NCBI RefSeq assembly: GCF_021018895.1 | Contig: NC_079379.1 | Coordinates: forward strand, 23,063,776-23,127,775 | Direction of reading: 5' to 3' | Origin: Seriola aureovittata | Taxonomy: Eukaryota; Chordata; Actinopteri; Carangiformes; Carangidae | DNA: 64,000 nucleotides | Shown: one piece after another, positions 46,331 through 60,501 of the stretch | How positions within the stretch are numbered: position 1 is the first letter of the stretch | Layout: the number at the start of each line of letters is the position of its first letter | Notes under the pieces: generated by a model | The model's input: the letters and a program-made list of their open reading frames with translations, nothing else | The model's database searches: none | Told to the model about the DNA's origin: nothing | Position numbers and translations under genes: made by a program

Positions 46331-48994
46331 ATCTCTTTCCAGTGACAAAAACAGACAACATGGATTTGACCACAGCCCACAGGGTCCTAACAGTCACAGT
46401 GTGTCTTGCAAACACCCTCCTCTATAACTACAGAATGGATTATATAATGCAAATACACAGGCAGCATAAGAACCCAATACAGAGTGTGCAGCTGATAACA
46501 GGATAACAGTGAAGAATGTATGGATTAAGATGCAGTCGGAATGAGACTTATGAAACTCGGACAAAGTAAAGCACAAATCTCACATCCACATGTTATTTAA
46601 ATATTCGCACAATTCAGCATCAGCTGACAAGCTTCTATTACACTGACGTTAAAGGCTTCTTATCAGGGGAGCCAGTCATGAGACGAAAAGACACTTGTTT
46701 ACAAAAATTTTCTACTTGCATTTCATATGCCAAATGACACACATTGCATGGACGGGATTTACCACATTACCCGCATTTCTCTTTCTCATTTCAAAATTTT
46801 AACCTTAATACATTAATATATTCTTACTGTTATCATTCTCGATGTTAGTATTAGTTATTGTTACAGGTATCTAACATTGAATTTTAGTAACCTTTATATT
46901 TAAACATCACTCATCTGCAACATCACTTTCTTACGTAATCGTTTTATGCAACTGTTGCAAAATGAATAAATAAAATAAAAATAATAATACATGCACAATT
47001 CAAGTCATATTCCCAGTGATAGCAAGCATTTATTTATTAAACATTACTAGAATTTCAATATTTTAAAATTGTGAAAGTAATTGTTCGCAGGGTAATTAAA
47101 AAAATTAAAATTAAATTAATTTCATGCAGGAAAATTCAGGTAACTACTGCATTGCCTGTGGGAGTCAAAGACAAAGTTTCAGTTTAATTTCAATGGGTCA
47201 TTTTTCATGTATTCAAAATACCATAAATGGTTTCAAGTCCGACTCAAGTAGAGGCCGCACCAAGAAGCCACAGTTGAAAACAGGAAGGAATACAATGGTT
47301 TAGGTGCGGAAAATCTTACAAATGTCGAAGACTTTTACATCAGAGCTGCAGCAGATAAAAGGAGACATCAACAGAAACAGGAAAAAACACTGCTGAAACG
47401 CACATGTTTGTGTGTGTTTGTGTGTGTTTGTGTGTAGTCACAGTTTACAGGGGTGAAGCGGAAATGCCAAAACGATGTGACAATGAGGAAAGACTGGCAT
47501 CCCACCAACAATTTGTTACAGTGAAGGAAAAAAAAAACTCATCTAGAGCAAATATTTGTTCATGGGGCAGACTGGAGGAATGGGCTCAATCTAAAGGTAC
47601 CCCCCACCCCACCCGCCGTCCCCCCACCCCCTCATTTCCCCTTCCCCCTGTCCCTTTCCCCTGCTGTTTTCTCCAGACAAGGCAGTTGCAGTGTTAAAAA
47701 ATGTGCCCTTATCTATATCCCACTTCCGGCTGCTGCAGAGGGCGACAGAGGAATGTGAGATGACAAACAAATAGCGGAGCCATGATTGTAGAATCATCTG
47801 AAATTCCTCCCAAATGAGGTCGAACATATGTGACACAATAACACAGAAACTGGTCCCTGCGCTCAGGGCAGACTGGAGAAGTGTATCTGCTCTGATGTTA
47901 GCCGCGTAGCATGTCCAGCTAACTAGCGTACTATCTTCAGTAGCAACTGCATCCAGCATTACTTTCAGGGCTAACAGTTAGCGTATCATTAGCTAAGTAC
48001 ATCTTGTGGTGTAAAAAAGGCACAGTATTATATAGTATTATCTGAGAATTATGCAAGTAAGTTTTACAGTGAAAGATACTTTAAAGTATATCCTATTGGT
48101 AGTTATGTCATTTTTGAGCTGATGTAGATTAGGTTGGGTTGTAGTCACATGCAAAATAATTTCAGAAAGCACATTTTCAAATATGTTACCTTTCAAATGA
48201 GTTCTCATAAATGTATTTTGGCCTTGCAGTTCTTCTGTTATGAGCTTATTACATTTACATATGCAAATAGTGGCAAACTAGGTTTAAAAACAGGTGGTGC
48301 TCTAAGAAGTTTAGATGTTAATTCATATTACATATTTTAGTTAGTTTACTAAAAATAAATGTGCAGTGTTTATATATATTTACACATTTATATTTCCAAA
48401 GTTAATTATTTATATATTTATGTTTATGTTTAAACAATTATTATTTACAAGTTTAACTATTTCCACCTGCACCTTTGTTGTAATAAGCTGCTAAATGCAC
48501 CTGTGTTGTTTTCCTCCTGTTTACCTCAAGCTAAGTCCTTCTAGCCTCTGATTGGTCAGTGTAGCGACAGGTGACTTGTTACAGTCAATTCAGTGAATTT
48601 CTGATGAGCTGTAGCTGCTTTTTCTTCTTAATAAATCCCTCAAAATACATAAAACAGCTAATTTCGGCTGTTTCTGACGTTGTTTCTAGAAGGTAGCTGG
48701 GTTTTCTTCTTCTTTCCATTCTGCGCCGACATTGTGTGAATGAAGCGTGAGGAGGAAATGGTTTGGTGTCTTCCTGACTAACTGTCAGTTAGCTTCAACA
48801 CACTTTCTATGTGAGACCAACATGACTCATTACCACTGTTAGTAATGTGACACCACATCAGACAGAAACCATCCTTTTTTCTTTCTATTTCCTTTTGGGG
48901 ACAAAATATTCATCGGAGACAGGAAGCTAGCCTTGGCAACGGTCAGTGGAGTCTGAGGTAAGAGAAGAGCATTGAACAGTGACTCACAGTCGTG

Positions 48995-49019
48995 CGAGAG
49001 AGAGAGAGAGAGAGAGAGA
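48995..49019. repeat. (GA)n microsatellite
   Basis: 25 bp of GA repeat. Confidence 0.9.
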
Positions 49020-51309
49020 CGAGTCCTGATGTGAGTTTCTGGAACGATGTGGGCCAAACGCCTTTGAGAGTAGATGGAGGTTTTGATAGCAGCATCACTG
49101 TCAGCATGTCAGACACTGTACACAGACGGAAACTACACAACCAGCGACACTGACACAGTTTCAGTGTGAGGTGGTGAGGGTGTGTGTAATGTGGGTTTCT
49201 GCTTCACCTGTCTGCAACCACCAGTCACCTGCAGGTACATACATATAAGGACATACAGTAGATGATGGAAGCTCTAAGTCATGTGTCATTATGACTGAAG
49301 GTCTGTACTTATTGTAGGTCACATGGTGAGAGCTCACTGAGGAAGGCCATGTGGTACGGTCAAAAGTTCTGCAGGTGCAGAGGTTTAAGTTTAGGTATAA
49401 GTTTTTCTATTTCTACACAGCTAACGTTAGCATTAACAGCTATTTAGGCTAGGAGAAACTTCCGCATCAAACTTCATTCTTCTACTCAAGAGCTGTCTCC
49501 AGAGGTGTAAAGCAACGCTCTTGTTTTGCTTTTATTTATATCACTACTTTTCATCTGCTGAGGTTAGCATGCTAACCAGCTAGCTCCGGCCAGGTCTGTC
49601 CGTCTCCTCACTTTCCGATACCGAGTCACTGGAGCAGATATATTATTTACATACATACATATTAAAGGACATATTATAACCTCTTGTACTGTTAAAGCAA
49701 CGGCTGAGGCTCTCTCCAAGGCTGATAAGTAAACAGCTGTTTAGTAAGAGCTTTAATGCGCCCTTGAACTTCAGCTGACTCATTGCAATCATTGCGAATG
49801 GAACATGTTGGAGAAAACGAAAATGACTTATCATTTAGTTATATTATTTGGTGTTGTCCTATTTCAAAGACATTTTGGCAGAAAATATGATGCAATACGG
49901 TAAACGTGGTACAATCGCAGCAGAACCTGAGATTAAAAATAACAATAGTTATGATGAATGTTAAGGATCTTATAAAGTTACAGCCTGTACACTTACAGTT
50001 TGTTGTCATAAATTATAATATGACAACGACAAGGCCAAATACAAGTGCATCTGAAGTGTTTGCACATTCTGGTCATTTCTTGTTTTGCTGACGTGAAATA
50101 AAAGTCAAGGATATTTGCTCATTGTTATCAGGTGCTGTGGTGACTCCTGGGTCACTCTGTTCTGTTGCGTTTCCATCAGTGACAGAAATCCTCTGCTCAC
50201 TGTTCATTTCATTTTGCATCCAGAGGAAGAAATGTTTCCCATTATGAATTCCCACGCCTTTTTTTTTTTTTTTCTTCCAAGGAACTTCATCATAGCGCCT
50301 CTCCTTCGGAAACACATCATAATATCTGGTCAATGTTTGTTTTAATCATATTGTCAAAAAGGAAAAGCAACAGCTGAATCACACTGCTGGATATAAAACA
50401 CAATCTGTCCTTTCCCCACACCTTTGTTGTCTGTGGTTTCTATTACTGTGCACTTTCAAAATAAAACTGTAATAACTCCCTCCCTGCTTCCTACACTCCC
50501 TCTGATTATTCCAGCTGCATGTGTGTTATCTCTTGGATAATTTAGTGCAGGAGAAGGTTTCTGTATCATCGGGGTGTGATGTCATCATCTTCAGTCCTCT
50601 GGCAGCAAGAACCCGTTAAGTTGCTTTCTCCTGCCACCCAGTGGTGACACGGGTCATCTTCAGCGCTGGGGGAACAAAGACGAGCCGCCTTGGTGACAGC
50701 ACAGAGGACAACAGGAAGATCAGATGTCTGTTACCACGTGTACAAAAACAATAGAAAATACAACATCGAAGCAGCGCATGAAATGGGTTGTAAGTAATAA
50801 GAGATTGTTATAATCTGTTAATTTTTCAACATTAGGTATGACCTTACCACAGCCACAGGGTGGTGCCACATTCATCAACACCAGGAAACAAGATTAGCCT
50901 TTTCTACAGTATTCACTCTAACTGGTGTTGAATTTTAAAGAAAAGCAAAATGAAAACTGTCAAGACATTATGAAAGAAAACACAGTATCATAAGAAAAAA
51001 GACTTGTCATAACCCCGCTGTTGCAGTGGACATGCACTGAAAAGGGAGCTGTTATAATTTGCTGAATATGTATGTGTGATGTAACAGAGGTGTTGCATGT
51101 GTGAGCTCGTTAAAGGGTCGGCAGAGCAGCCGAGCAAAAACTTAATTACAGCAGCACGTCCCAGTCCGACATCAGCAGCATCACAGTCCCGATAATCCAC
51201 AGGACACGCAATGAAAAGTTTTCATGAGGACTGTTTCTGCAAGTTCTTTAGCATTTTAACTATGAGCTTGTGCACATGAAAGATGCAGGTTCAAACATCC
51301 AGTAATATG

Positions 51310-51310
51310 C

Positions 51311-51344
<34 letters not shown>
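51310..51344. repeat. (CAA)n microsatellite
   Basis: About eleven trinucleotide units. Confidence 0.95.
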
Positions 51345-53075
51345 GGAGCAAAGCCAGAACACCACAATGAAATTATTGATTCCATTTGGGAAATTCATTA
51401 ATTTAAAAGTAATTATTTAGTTATGTAAAGGTTACAAACACTAAGAACAACACTAGAGTATAAAGAGCAGCAACAGAAATTTGTGAAAATAATACTGGGA
51501 GTGTTGCATTTATTGGATGAATAAAATCTAAGGTCAGATATTTTTCAGTCTTATGTGCACTGGATTTTAAATACACAATAAACATTTCCACCTGACACTG
51601 TCTCCTTAAATATCAGATTAATAAAATGAAGGCGACAGACACCCTAAAGTCAGTTTATTAAAAATACAAAAGGTTCACAGCCAGCCTGAAGTTACAGACG
51701 GTAAAGCTGCTGTATGGAAGTAGCACAACCCAAGTTTTAGTTTCTAAAACAGCTAATAAAGCTAATAATGTTACTTTCTTGTTATAAAATTAATCAGCGG
51801 ACCAGGAGGATGTTTGATACGTACAGTTGTTTGATGGTATATCGCATCTTAATTCATTTTCAGCGCTTCTTATGCAAAGAAAGATCACACGCAGGACACG
51901 AACCCTGAACATCCATCAGCCATTTTGAGTTCATCTCCGGTTGACGGCAAGATAAAGTGGTGAAAATTTTCAAAATAAAACGTACACTTAAACTGATATT
52001 AGCTTTTTTAATGTCGGTGGCTAAAGTTGAAGCACATTTTTGTGGATGACACAGCAGCTGATCACTCAAGCTTCCTCCTGCTGCTTCTCTAAATCTACTG
52101 ACTACAGATAATTACCTCACACAATTACCTGAATTATCACTTTGAGTCTCGCAGAATATTTGCAAATAAGACCAAAACTCCCTCCATGACTAGAAACTGT
52201 AACAGGTGAGTAATTGGTGTAATTTGGTTGACCTGACCCTTTCACTATAAATCATATATATTTGCATTCCTGATAGTTTTCTCCATCCACAGACTTTCAT
52301 TCACGTCCTGACATGTTGGAAACTTACCAGTCATTGTAACCGACTCAAATAAAAAACCACACACACCGCACCACAGTTTTAATATAAATCTGTAAAAATG
52401 AGAAGTTTAATGGTAAACATGAAAATGACAGTGTGATTGTATCATTTATAAAAGCAACAACACAAAAATACATGTATCTGTTTATGAAAAAAACTGTACC
52501 GTAGCTACCATGTACGCGAAACAGGTTTTCCTCTGGATATCAAATCATTTGTCAGTGCACTCCGAACGTCTCGATCCCACAAACTTCTTTTCTTAATGAT
52601 CTTAGAAAAGGAGGTGATCGTAACCCTGCTTCTTCAAAACACAAAGACGACAACAACAACAAGAACAACAACAAAAAAAAACAAAACAAAAAAAAAACAA
52701 AAAACCCCAAAACAAACAAAAACTGACAAACAATAATAAGAATAATCACAGCCTTTAAGAATGACAATTCAAACCACAATCTTGACGTAAAATTGCACTT
52801 CAAAATACTGGTCGGGGTGAATAAATATTTGTAGTACCTTTCTATATCCATTTTGGTAATACAGTACAATAACACAGCAATAGTATATTAGAGCTGTCAA
52901 AGGGTTAATAGGGAAACTGATTAAAACTTTGTCTATTTTCATTCCAGCTGCTTTTGCATATAGTACAGAATTTGCATAATAGCACATAAATAAATTAACA
53001 CCAATGACATCAAACAAGAAGGTAAAAAAAGATTTACAAAACATACTGCATATCTAACATAGTGTCTATATATAT

Positions 53076-53081
53076 TTTATT
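53076..53081 (-). terminator. Candidate hivep3 polyadenylation signal
   Basis: AATAAA on the minus strand (TTTATT on plus), about 160 nt past the hivep3 stop. Further signals downstream cannot be excluded, since HIVEP 3'UTRs are often long. Confidence 0.35.
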
Positions 53082-53240
53082 CATATAATTACATAATAGC
53101 GTCATTCAAAAGCGGTGCTCAAGTGCTCTTGCCTTTTTTGTCCTCGGACTGTGAACCGGAGTGCGGTGCAGGATTTTCACACGCAGACTCCCGTCCTCAG
53201 TCTTTTGCACTGTCCCTTCAGACTCTCCCTCCTATCAGAG

Positions 53241-53783
53241 TTATGTCTGGGAGGAAGGAGTCTCGTTTTGGCCTTGGGCGCTCTCGTGGTAAACACACCT
53301 CCCTGTAACATGTGCGTCTGTGCTCACCTCCGGGTGCCTCGTCTCTGTCCTGGGGCTGGGCGCTCGCTGGACGCTGAAACATCCCTGACTCTTTCTGTTT
53401 AACAGAGCGTCCGGGCGGCTGCTCCCGGACATTTCCCCTAACGCCTCGGGGTGCGCCGGGCTGCCTCGGCTGCTGGGCGACGTCTCTTTGAGAGTATCTT
53501 GTCGCGGCAGTTGAGGAAACCTCCCCTTCAAAGAGCCCCCCGGCCTCCAGGATGTCCCTGTACCTGTGGGGTTAACTGTGGCTGCTGCGGGGCTGCTCAC
53601 CAGCCTGTAAAGCGGGAGGGGGGACCTGGGCTGAATCATGTGAATCCCCCCGATGGGAATCAGGAGGCTCGGGGCCCTGCTCGGCTGCTGGGAGTGCAGA
53701 GGGAGGTGACTCAGGAGGTTGTGGGCTCCCCGAAGCCGCGTGGGATGTGGGGTGATGTGGGTCAGACCGACCTCGTCCACAGA
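53241..53783 (-). CDS. hivep3: hivep3 terminal exon and stop
   Basis: 543 bp from acceptor tttcgttgcag to TAA at 53243-53241, phase 0. Encodes SVDEVGLTHITPHPTR..., then LSHLPLHSQQPSRAPSLLIP and IGGIHMIQ, the C-terminal signature shared by HIVEP2/3. The tail is Pro/Ser/Arg-rich and ends in SSQT. A candidate AATAAA lies at 53081-53076, about 160 nt further downstream. Confidence 0.9.
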   Translation of the reverse strand, partial: SVDEVGLTHITPHPTRLRGAHNLLSHLPLHSQQPSRAPSLLIPIGGIHMIQPRSPLPLYRLVSSPAAATVNPTGTGTSWRPGGSLKGRFPQLPRQDTLKETSPSSRGSPAHPEALGEMSGSSRPDALLNRKSQGCFSVQRAPSPRTETRHPEVSTDAHVTGRCVYHESAQGQNETPSSQT

Positions 53784-56700
53784 CTGCAACGAAACAAGAT
53801 GAAATGAAAGTTGAATGGAAATTAGGTCACGACACCGGCAGCTTACACAGGACGCAGTAGTGACACAATGCCAGTGAGGCGGATCTGAGTTAAAGTGTTG
53901 CGCATCAATAACAGCGACTCAACGATTACTCCGCCTCGGTGCTAAAAGCCGAGCTCCTGAGAGCTGCGATGAGTTACTGACCAGCTGTGGAAGATATTTT
54001 TATCTCTGGAGGTTAAAAAGCCTCAATGTTACACAACAGAAGCAGATAATGGGTATTACATAAAGAACTTTTATCATGTTGGAGTGTCAAAATTGATGAG
54101 AGATACTAAATTCCCTTAGACTGTGTAACCTTTGCTAAATAGTGGCCACTCTGGCCATTAGTAGTGACTACAGACTACTTCTGAATTTTAATGTCTCACC
54201 TCGCTGCAGTGATGTACAGGTGTAACTCCAGGACCATGTGACATCACTGTTGTGTGTGGTTACTAAGGCTGCGTTAAAAAAAACCTTTTAATTTTTGCCT
54301 TTTACAGTCTTTTCCTGTTGATGTGTGAAGCTGTAACGAGATCTGGTCACGTGAGAGACAAAACCATGGCAGACGTGGCTCCACTGAACGCTCCGGTCTA
54401 AACGCAGATGTGTGGTTGTATTTCAGATTTCAAAACTAAGACGTGAAGAGCCGGACAAAAGTAAAGCTATGTGCAAGATGTGCAAGAAGAATCCTGTTGG
54501 TACACACTGCAGCATTAATCCACTGAGCATCTCATTCACATCGAAGCAAAACTGGTATTGCACCTGAAATATCTTTCCCTGAATCGATATTAAATCACAT
54601 CAAATCGATTCGGGACCCTGTTGAATGGGAACTGAGTCGATTCGGGAGAAATGAGCGGTGACAGGTGCAACACCCAGCCCTGTGGTCCGAGGTGAAACAA
54701 CCAGCGAGAGTTGTTGTTACGTTATATTTTAAAGACATCATTATAACGCTACCTGCCTGAGCGCGGGAGGAATGTGACCACAGACAGGAAACAACAAACA
54801 CGTCTCCCGGTGAGGTTCTGCGGTTGCAAACAAAAGTCCGGATTTTCCCACACGTGCAGATTTATTGAAGTAATGAGCACATTCCCGGGAAGTCTCTGAC
54901 GGCAGAATACAAAATTCATCAAGTTTCACATGCAGCCTTAAGTGCACTTCCTGTGGACTTCCAGAGAATCCACTTAAGACACAAACTCCACTAGACTTTC
55001 CTCCACAACAACCAACTTGAGAAGAAACGGCACCACCTGCAATATGAGCATCCTCTGTTGATGATTTAATGTATTAATGTCCAAACAAGTCTGACTGTGA
55101 ATACCAGCTGTTACATTATGTTATGTGTCTTGTCTCGTCTACGAACGACCGGTGTCAGCACTGTTAATAACCCCTCAAAAAACACATGGGACCTTTAAAT
55201 CGCAGCCATGGAAACAGTTGAGGAAGTCCTATTTAATCGTGCCAGGTGCCTCTATAGACACGTACCTGCATCAAGCTACTTTAAGTGACGTACACTGAAT
55301 GAATAAGTGTTAGTTTACAGATTGTCTTTGTCTCAGTTTCACATAAAAATCAATAGAAAACAGCGTTTCTCTGCGACATGTTAAATCACAGTGTAACTGT
55401 ATCTGGTGAGCGTTAGCTAACGTTAGCCGCCGTTAGCTACCGGTCACACCGGACCGCGTTAAGCTGTAGCAGCGAAATATCAGAGGGAACTAAATTTAAT
55501 TAACATGACGTGTTTTAGTGCTTATGAATGTAAGTTTAAATTTTGATTATTTCCTCTTTTAAAAGTTATATAGTGTCACTTTAAAAGTAACAATTACAAC
55601 ATGTCTTTAATAGTTTAAATGAATTAATTAGTGCCTGACAATCTTGATAAATCAGGTGATATTATTTTACATAATGAGTGAGACATTTTGCAGCTTAAAT
55701 TACAGTATTATCATAATTTATAAAATAATATTGAAACATAGTCAAATAATAAAATTAGTAAAAAAAATAATATGTGCAGTAAGAAAATCTACGAGAGCGA
55801 GAGGACAAGAAGAAAGTCAAACTCCCGTGAACAGAAAGGTCTTGGTCAGATGTGAAAACCAGAAACTGTGAATTGGAATCTGCTCCTATGGGACCTATAT
55901 TAGTGTGAAGAGGAAGTGGTGAGGTTACACCATAACATAACCACAAGTTTGGAGTAGACATGTTTTTTTTATTTTATTTTATTAGCCTGAACTGAGATAT
56001 TCGCCCATGTTGTTTTCGTCGTCGACATGTGGTTCCAATCTTTGGTATTTAACGATCGGCCTCTCGTCTCGTTTTATCAGCGGCTGCCCAGGGAAAACAT
56101 GTTGTGTCTATTTGGGAGCTCTCCTGCATTATTTTAAGGCCGGGAGCTGCAGGCTCGGTTTGAGTGATATAAAACAAGAAGAGTTGCCTTTCCTTCCTTT
56201 TCCAATAAATGTGCGACTTTTAAATAACCTCATATGTACCAGCCTATCTATATTTGCTCTAGATGTTGACTTACTGGGATTTAACTGAGCCACACAAGAT
56301 TAGCTTTGTGAGCCAAAAGCTGATTTATTTAAAACTGTAGGCTAAACTAACAGAAATGGATCAAGTCACAGGTTAGTGAAGACGGTGGTTTGAACAAAAG
56401 CCACGTTTTGACCAGTGTTAATTATAAACAAACGACATAAACACGGCAGAATCCGGACTATAACACAAGCAAACAAACAAAAAAATGATTATCAATCCAT
56501 CAACATGCTGTAAACAGATGTTATGTCAGCGTGTTTTTTGAAGCACGAGCTGAAGTGACTCACCAGTCTCGCTGCAGACGCTCGGTCCCGCGGGTGAAGA
56601 CAGGTTTGACACTGAGCAGAGCTGTCTGCCAGGGAACCCGGAGGCCCAGAGGACTCCGATCCGTGGGGCTGGACTATTATGGGAGAAAGACCTCTAACGG

Positions 56701-59700
56701 GGGAGACTGGTCTCAGTGGGGAGGTGGAGACATGACAACTGGACGGGGAGAGGGAGGGAGGAGGAGCAGGGGGCCGCTGAGGCCCGGGCGATGGGCTACA
56801 CGGGGGAGACGGCTCCCTCCGCGGAGTCAGGGACCGAGCAGTGGGAGAATGGGAGCCTCTGGAAGATACGGAGGCTGAAGCGTCGAGGCGCCTGCGGGCA
56901 AACAGGGCCCTCCTGGTCCTGGCCGAGGTCTTCTGGGTAGAATCCTTGGGGTCGAGTGCGAGTGGTCGGCTGGGTTCAGGCTCCATCGGCGAACTTCCCG
57001 AACAAGGTTTCTCACTGTCGGAGGAGAGGGAGCTTTCGGCCACCTTGGACCAGCTGTCTTCACATCTACCATCCTTGTCCTTTGCACCGTCGTCCCCATC
57101 GTGTCCACCGCCTCCCAGATCAGAGGACTGGCATTGCTTGTCAGGGTGAACTGATTGGTCCTCACAGACTCCTAGGACAGAAAAAAATCCACTGTTCAAC
57201 ACATTTTCTCTTTTTCTTACTCCACCAACCAACTTCGTTCTTTACTTAAAGCTCCATATTTTCTTCTTCTCCTGTGTTTTATCTGAAGTGTTGATCTATA
57301 AATATACATCTCCTCTCTCAGGCTTCTCTGTGGAGTCCTAGTAACAACAGGTTGGTGAGCCAATCAGAAAAGAAGAGGCTCTGAGCCTCTCTTCTGATTG
57401 GCTGAGAGATTTTCTGAGAGATCCAATAAAAATAAAGCAGATTTCAGGTAAAAACACTCCAGAGAAACCAAATCCTGCAAGGTTTGGATGGTGGGTCCAG
57501 GTGGGCGGGGCTTGGGCTTGCTGTGACATCACAAAGTTACAGGAAGTCCTGACGGCTCAGTTTCTGAATACAGGCTGTGTGCATTTCTCTGTGGACTGAG
57601 GCTTTGATACTTTCACTGTATTAATATAGAACCTGGACCTGATCTATAATCAAACTACACATGTACATCTGCCTTTATACTATATGGGACCTTTAAAACT
57701 ATTCAATATCAAGTGTAGTGGGCTATTTCCCTAATTTCTGCTTTTTTCTACCCTGTTGAGCTTAAAATTCTGAAGGAAACGCTTGAAATAAAAAATGTTT
57801 TAAATTAAAATCTTACATTTCCTCACTGCACCAATGTGCACAAATGTCCAGGGAATAAAATCAAACTGCACAGACATTATTGAGCTGCGCTGTGGCCAGT
57901 TCCTCCCAGCTGAGTACATTCTTTCCCTGGGTGTAACGTATGAGAGCCTCTCCCATGTTCTCACATATATATCTTCTATCTCATAACTTGTACGCCCAAG
58001 ATCTTGATACGCCGCCAACTGATATTTACACTTTTTCTTCAAACAAACGTCAAGTGGTGAAGTTCAAACAGAGCGACACAAATCGTGTAAGTTGACAGAA
58101 TCAGTTTTCAAACAAGAGAATTCATCAGAATTCTCAGGTTCAAAGCAGAGGGTTTAAATGTGACCCATAGGTCACCGATCATCTTCCAACCAATCAATTT
58201 AATAAAGCCAATAATTGAATGTACTCCCTCTACTGTGTTGAAGGCAATGAGAAACATTTTCTAACCGTCCAACAGAACAAAAATCTGCAGAAAAATTTAT
58301 TCTAAATGTAGTGTTAATATTTTTCATCACAAAGAGGAAGGTGATACATCAGACATGCTCCGTTAGCCTCGAGTGGCTGTGCCAGTGTGCGTGTTTGATT
58401 GACAGCTACGCCTTCAAGGACACCGAGGCACAATGTTAACGTATGTTCTTCCAGCTCTGTCCTTCACATTGTTATACTGCGAACCTGCTCGACTATTTGA
58501 TAAAACGTGGGCACGCGGTCGTCACAGTCAGCAAACGTAATCCTATGGCGGCTCTGAGAGTTCAACTCACTGCAATTTAAGTAAACACACACACACACAA
58601 ATTCAGAAGACATCTTCATCAATTTGAGAAAACATGTGCTGGAAAATACTCACAACACAAAGCACAATACCGAAAATGCACTGCAAAGTAGCACAGACGA
58701 CAACAGAAGCGTTTCCATGGAAACACCTCCGTTGCGTTGTTAGTATTTTGCAGCACGTGTGTTTATCAAATTGATCAAGATGTTTTCTGCATTTGTTTGT
58801 GTTTTGTCAATTTAAATGTGTTTTGTTAAGTCGCAGCGTGTTGACCTCTCAGGGCCACCGTACTAACACTTCTGGTGTAGACAGGAAGTGAAACGACAAA
58901 TCTACGGCGGTGGAGGTCAGCTGGACTTAGACTGTTTTAAGCATTAAAAAGAGATAAACAACATCGTGTACCTTCATCTGTGTCGTCTGGGTAACAACAG
59001 GTTTCTTTTCCGCGGGGCTCAGACCTCAGGTGCTCGGCGAGGCTCCCTGTAAATACAAAAGAGAAAGTGAGAAAACTGACAGAACAGAAGCATCACGAAC
59101 CTGTTTTAGTACGTTTCATTGTCGACCTTTACCTTTGGCTTTGAAAGCAACGTTACACTGACTGCAGTTACACGGAGACGACCCTGTGGAGCGGCCGGTG
59201 CACTTCTGCAGCACACTGGTGCTCTTGAGGTGGAATCCACAATCCTCACGTTGGCACTTCCCTCCACCTCCGCCATGCAGGACGCCATACTTCTCATTTG
59301 ATCTGTGGGTGTGAAGAGAGCGAGAGGGCTCAGTTTGGTCCTCAGAGCGTTTCCCTGTCAGTGGTCTATTGATGCTGCTCCTCTCTGGATGATAGTGGCA
59401 ATCAATATGAGTGTAACTGGAGCTGACAGGCAGGCAGCAGGCACTTTAGCACCTGTAAGCAGCTTTTTAGTGCCTGTATTTATCCAGTGTAAGTACGCTA
59501 TCTGTTTGGCCTTTACTACACAGTGAGCTCACACTGTGGCAGCCGGGTCTGGGGTCCAACCCTGCATGTACACTGAGGGTCTCTCAGCGAGGCACCCACT
59601 TCAGCTTCAACAGAGCTGCTTTCATAAGCCAAAACCAGACCCCCCCCCCCACCTCCTCCCACTGCCTTATAACCCCCATCACAGCTTCTCGCGCCACCAC

Positions 59701-60463
59701 TGAGTCCAAACAAGGGGGAGCCTACGATGTGGCCCAAGGTCCGGGGGGGGTTTGCTGCAGCCAGCCAATAAAAACAGCTCCAAGAGGGAGGGAAACCCTG
59801 GCCCAGACCAGCTGCTGCCCCAAATAAGCATGAAAAAACACAGAAAATGAAAACACATTCCTACGACAAACAATCGTTCTGATTATAATCTGCTGTTTTT
59901 TCTTCTATTTTCACTACGGGCTTCACGGCTGGATAAACTCTGCAGGTATCATAAACGGTGGCTTTTTACGGTCGCAGAAAAACGTTCAGTTTAGAGAAAC
60001 AGAAGTTTCAGTTTAGAGAGGGAGAAACACTTCTGCCTGGACACAAACACTCCTACACTGTAAAAGCAGCTATATTCACAGGCTTTTTCTTGCAGGACCC
60101 ATTGACTGAACGAACATACCCTCGTCTTCCCCCATGCCTGTGATAAAAAAAATGTCAGTGTTCGACGGCCGCGTTTTGTCTTTTCGCGGTTCAGACAGAG
60201 CGAACAGACGGAGAAGGAGAAAGCGAGCAGGCGTGAGGATGACTCACTCTTTTAGGGAAGGTTGTGATGAGCGTCAACATGAGTCACAACAGGGATTTGT
60301 TCACAGACACACTCCCAAACCAGAAAAGAGACACACAGATGGCACCTCTCTGCACCCCCAACCTCCCCCTCTCCTGCACCGCTTTGCTGCAGTGTTTATT
60401 TCTGATGGTTATCAAAAGTCCTGAGTGTGTCTGCTTTAACCTCACTCCAAATTAATTTGACAA

Positions 60464-60501
<38 letters not shown>

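Larger units (their letters stand above)
44700..53075. other. Gene-free interval between edn2 promoter and hivep3 3' end
   Basis: About 8.4 kb without a supported exon. Contains C-rich runs (46139-46180, 47600-47660), a 66-bp (CA)n (46262-46327), (GA)n (48995-49019), (CAA)n (51310-51344) and an A/CAA-rich tract (52648-52710). Confidence 0.55.

Noticed and set aside
55185..55200. ATGGGACCTTTAAAT, like an end of the GGTCCCATA element
   Set aside because: Only the terminus matches and no internal family sequence was seen nearby.
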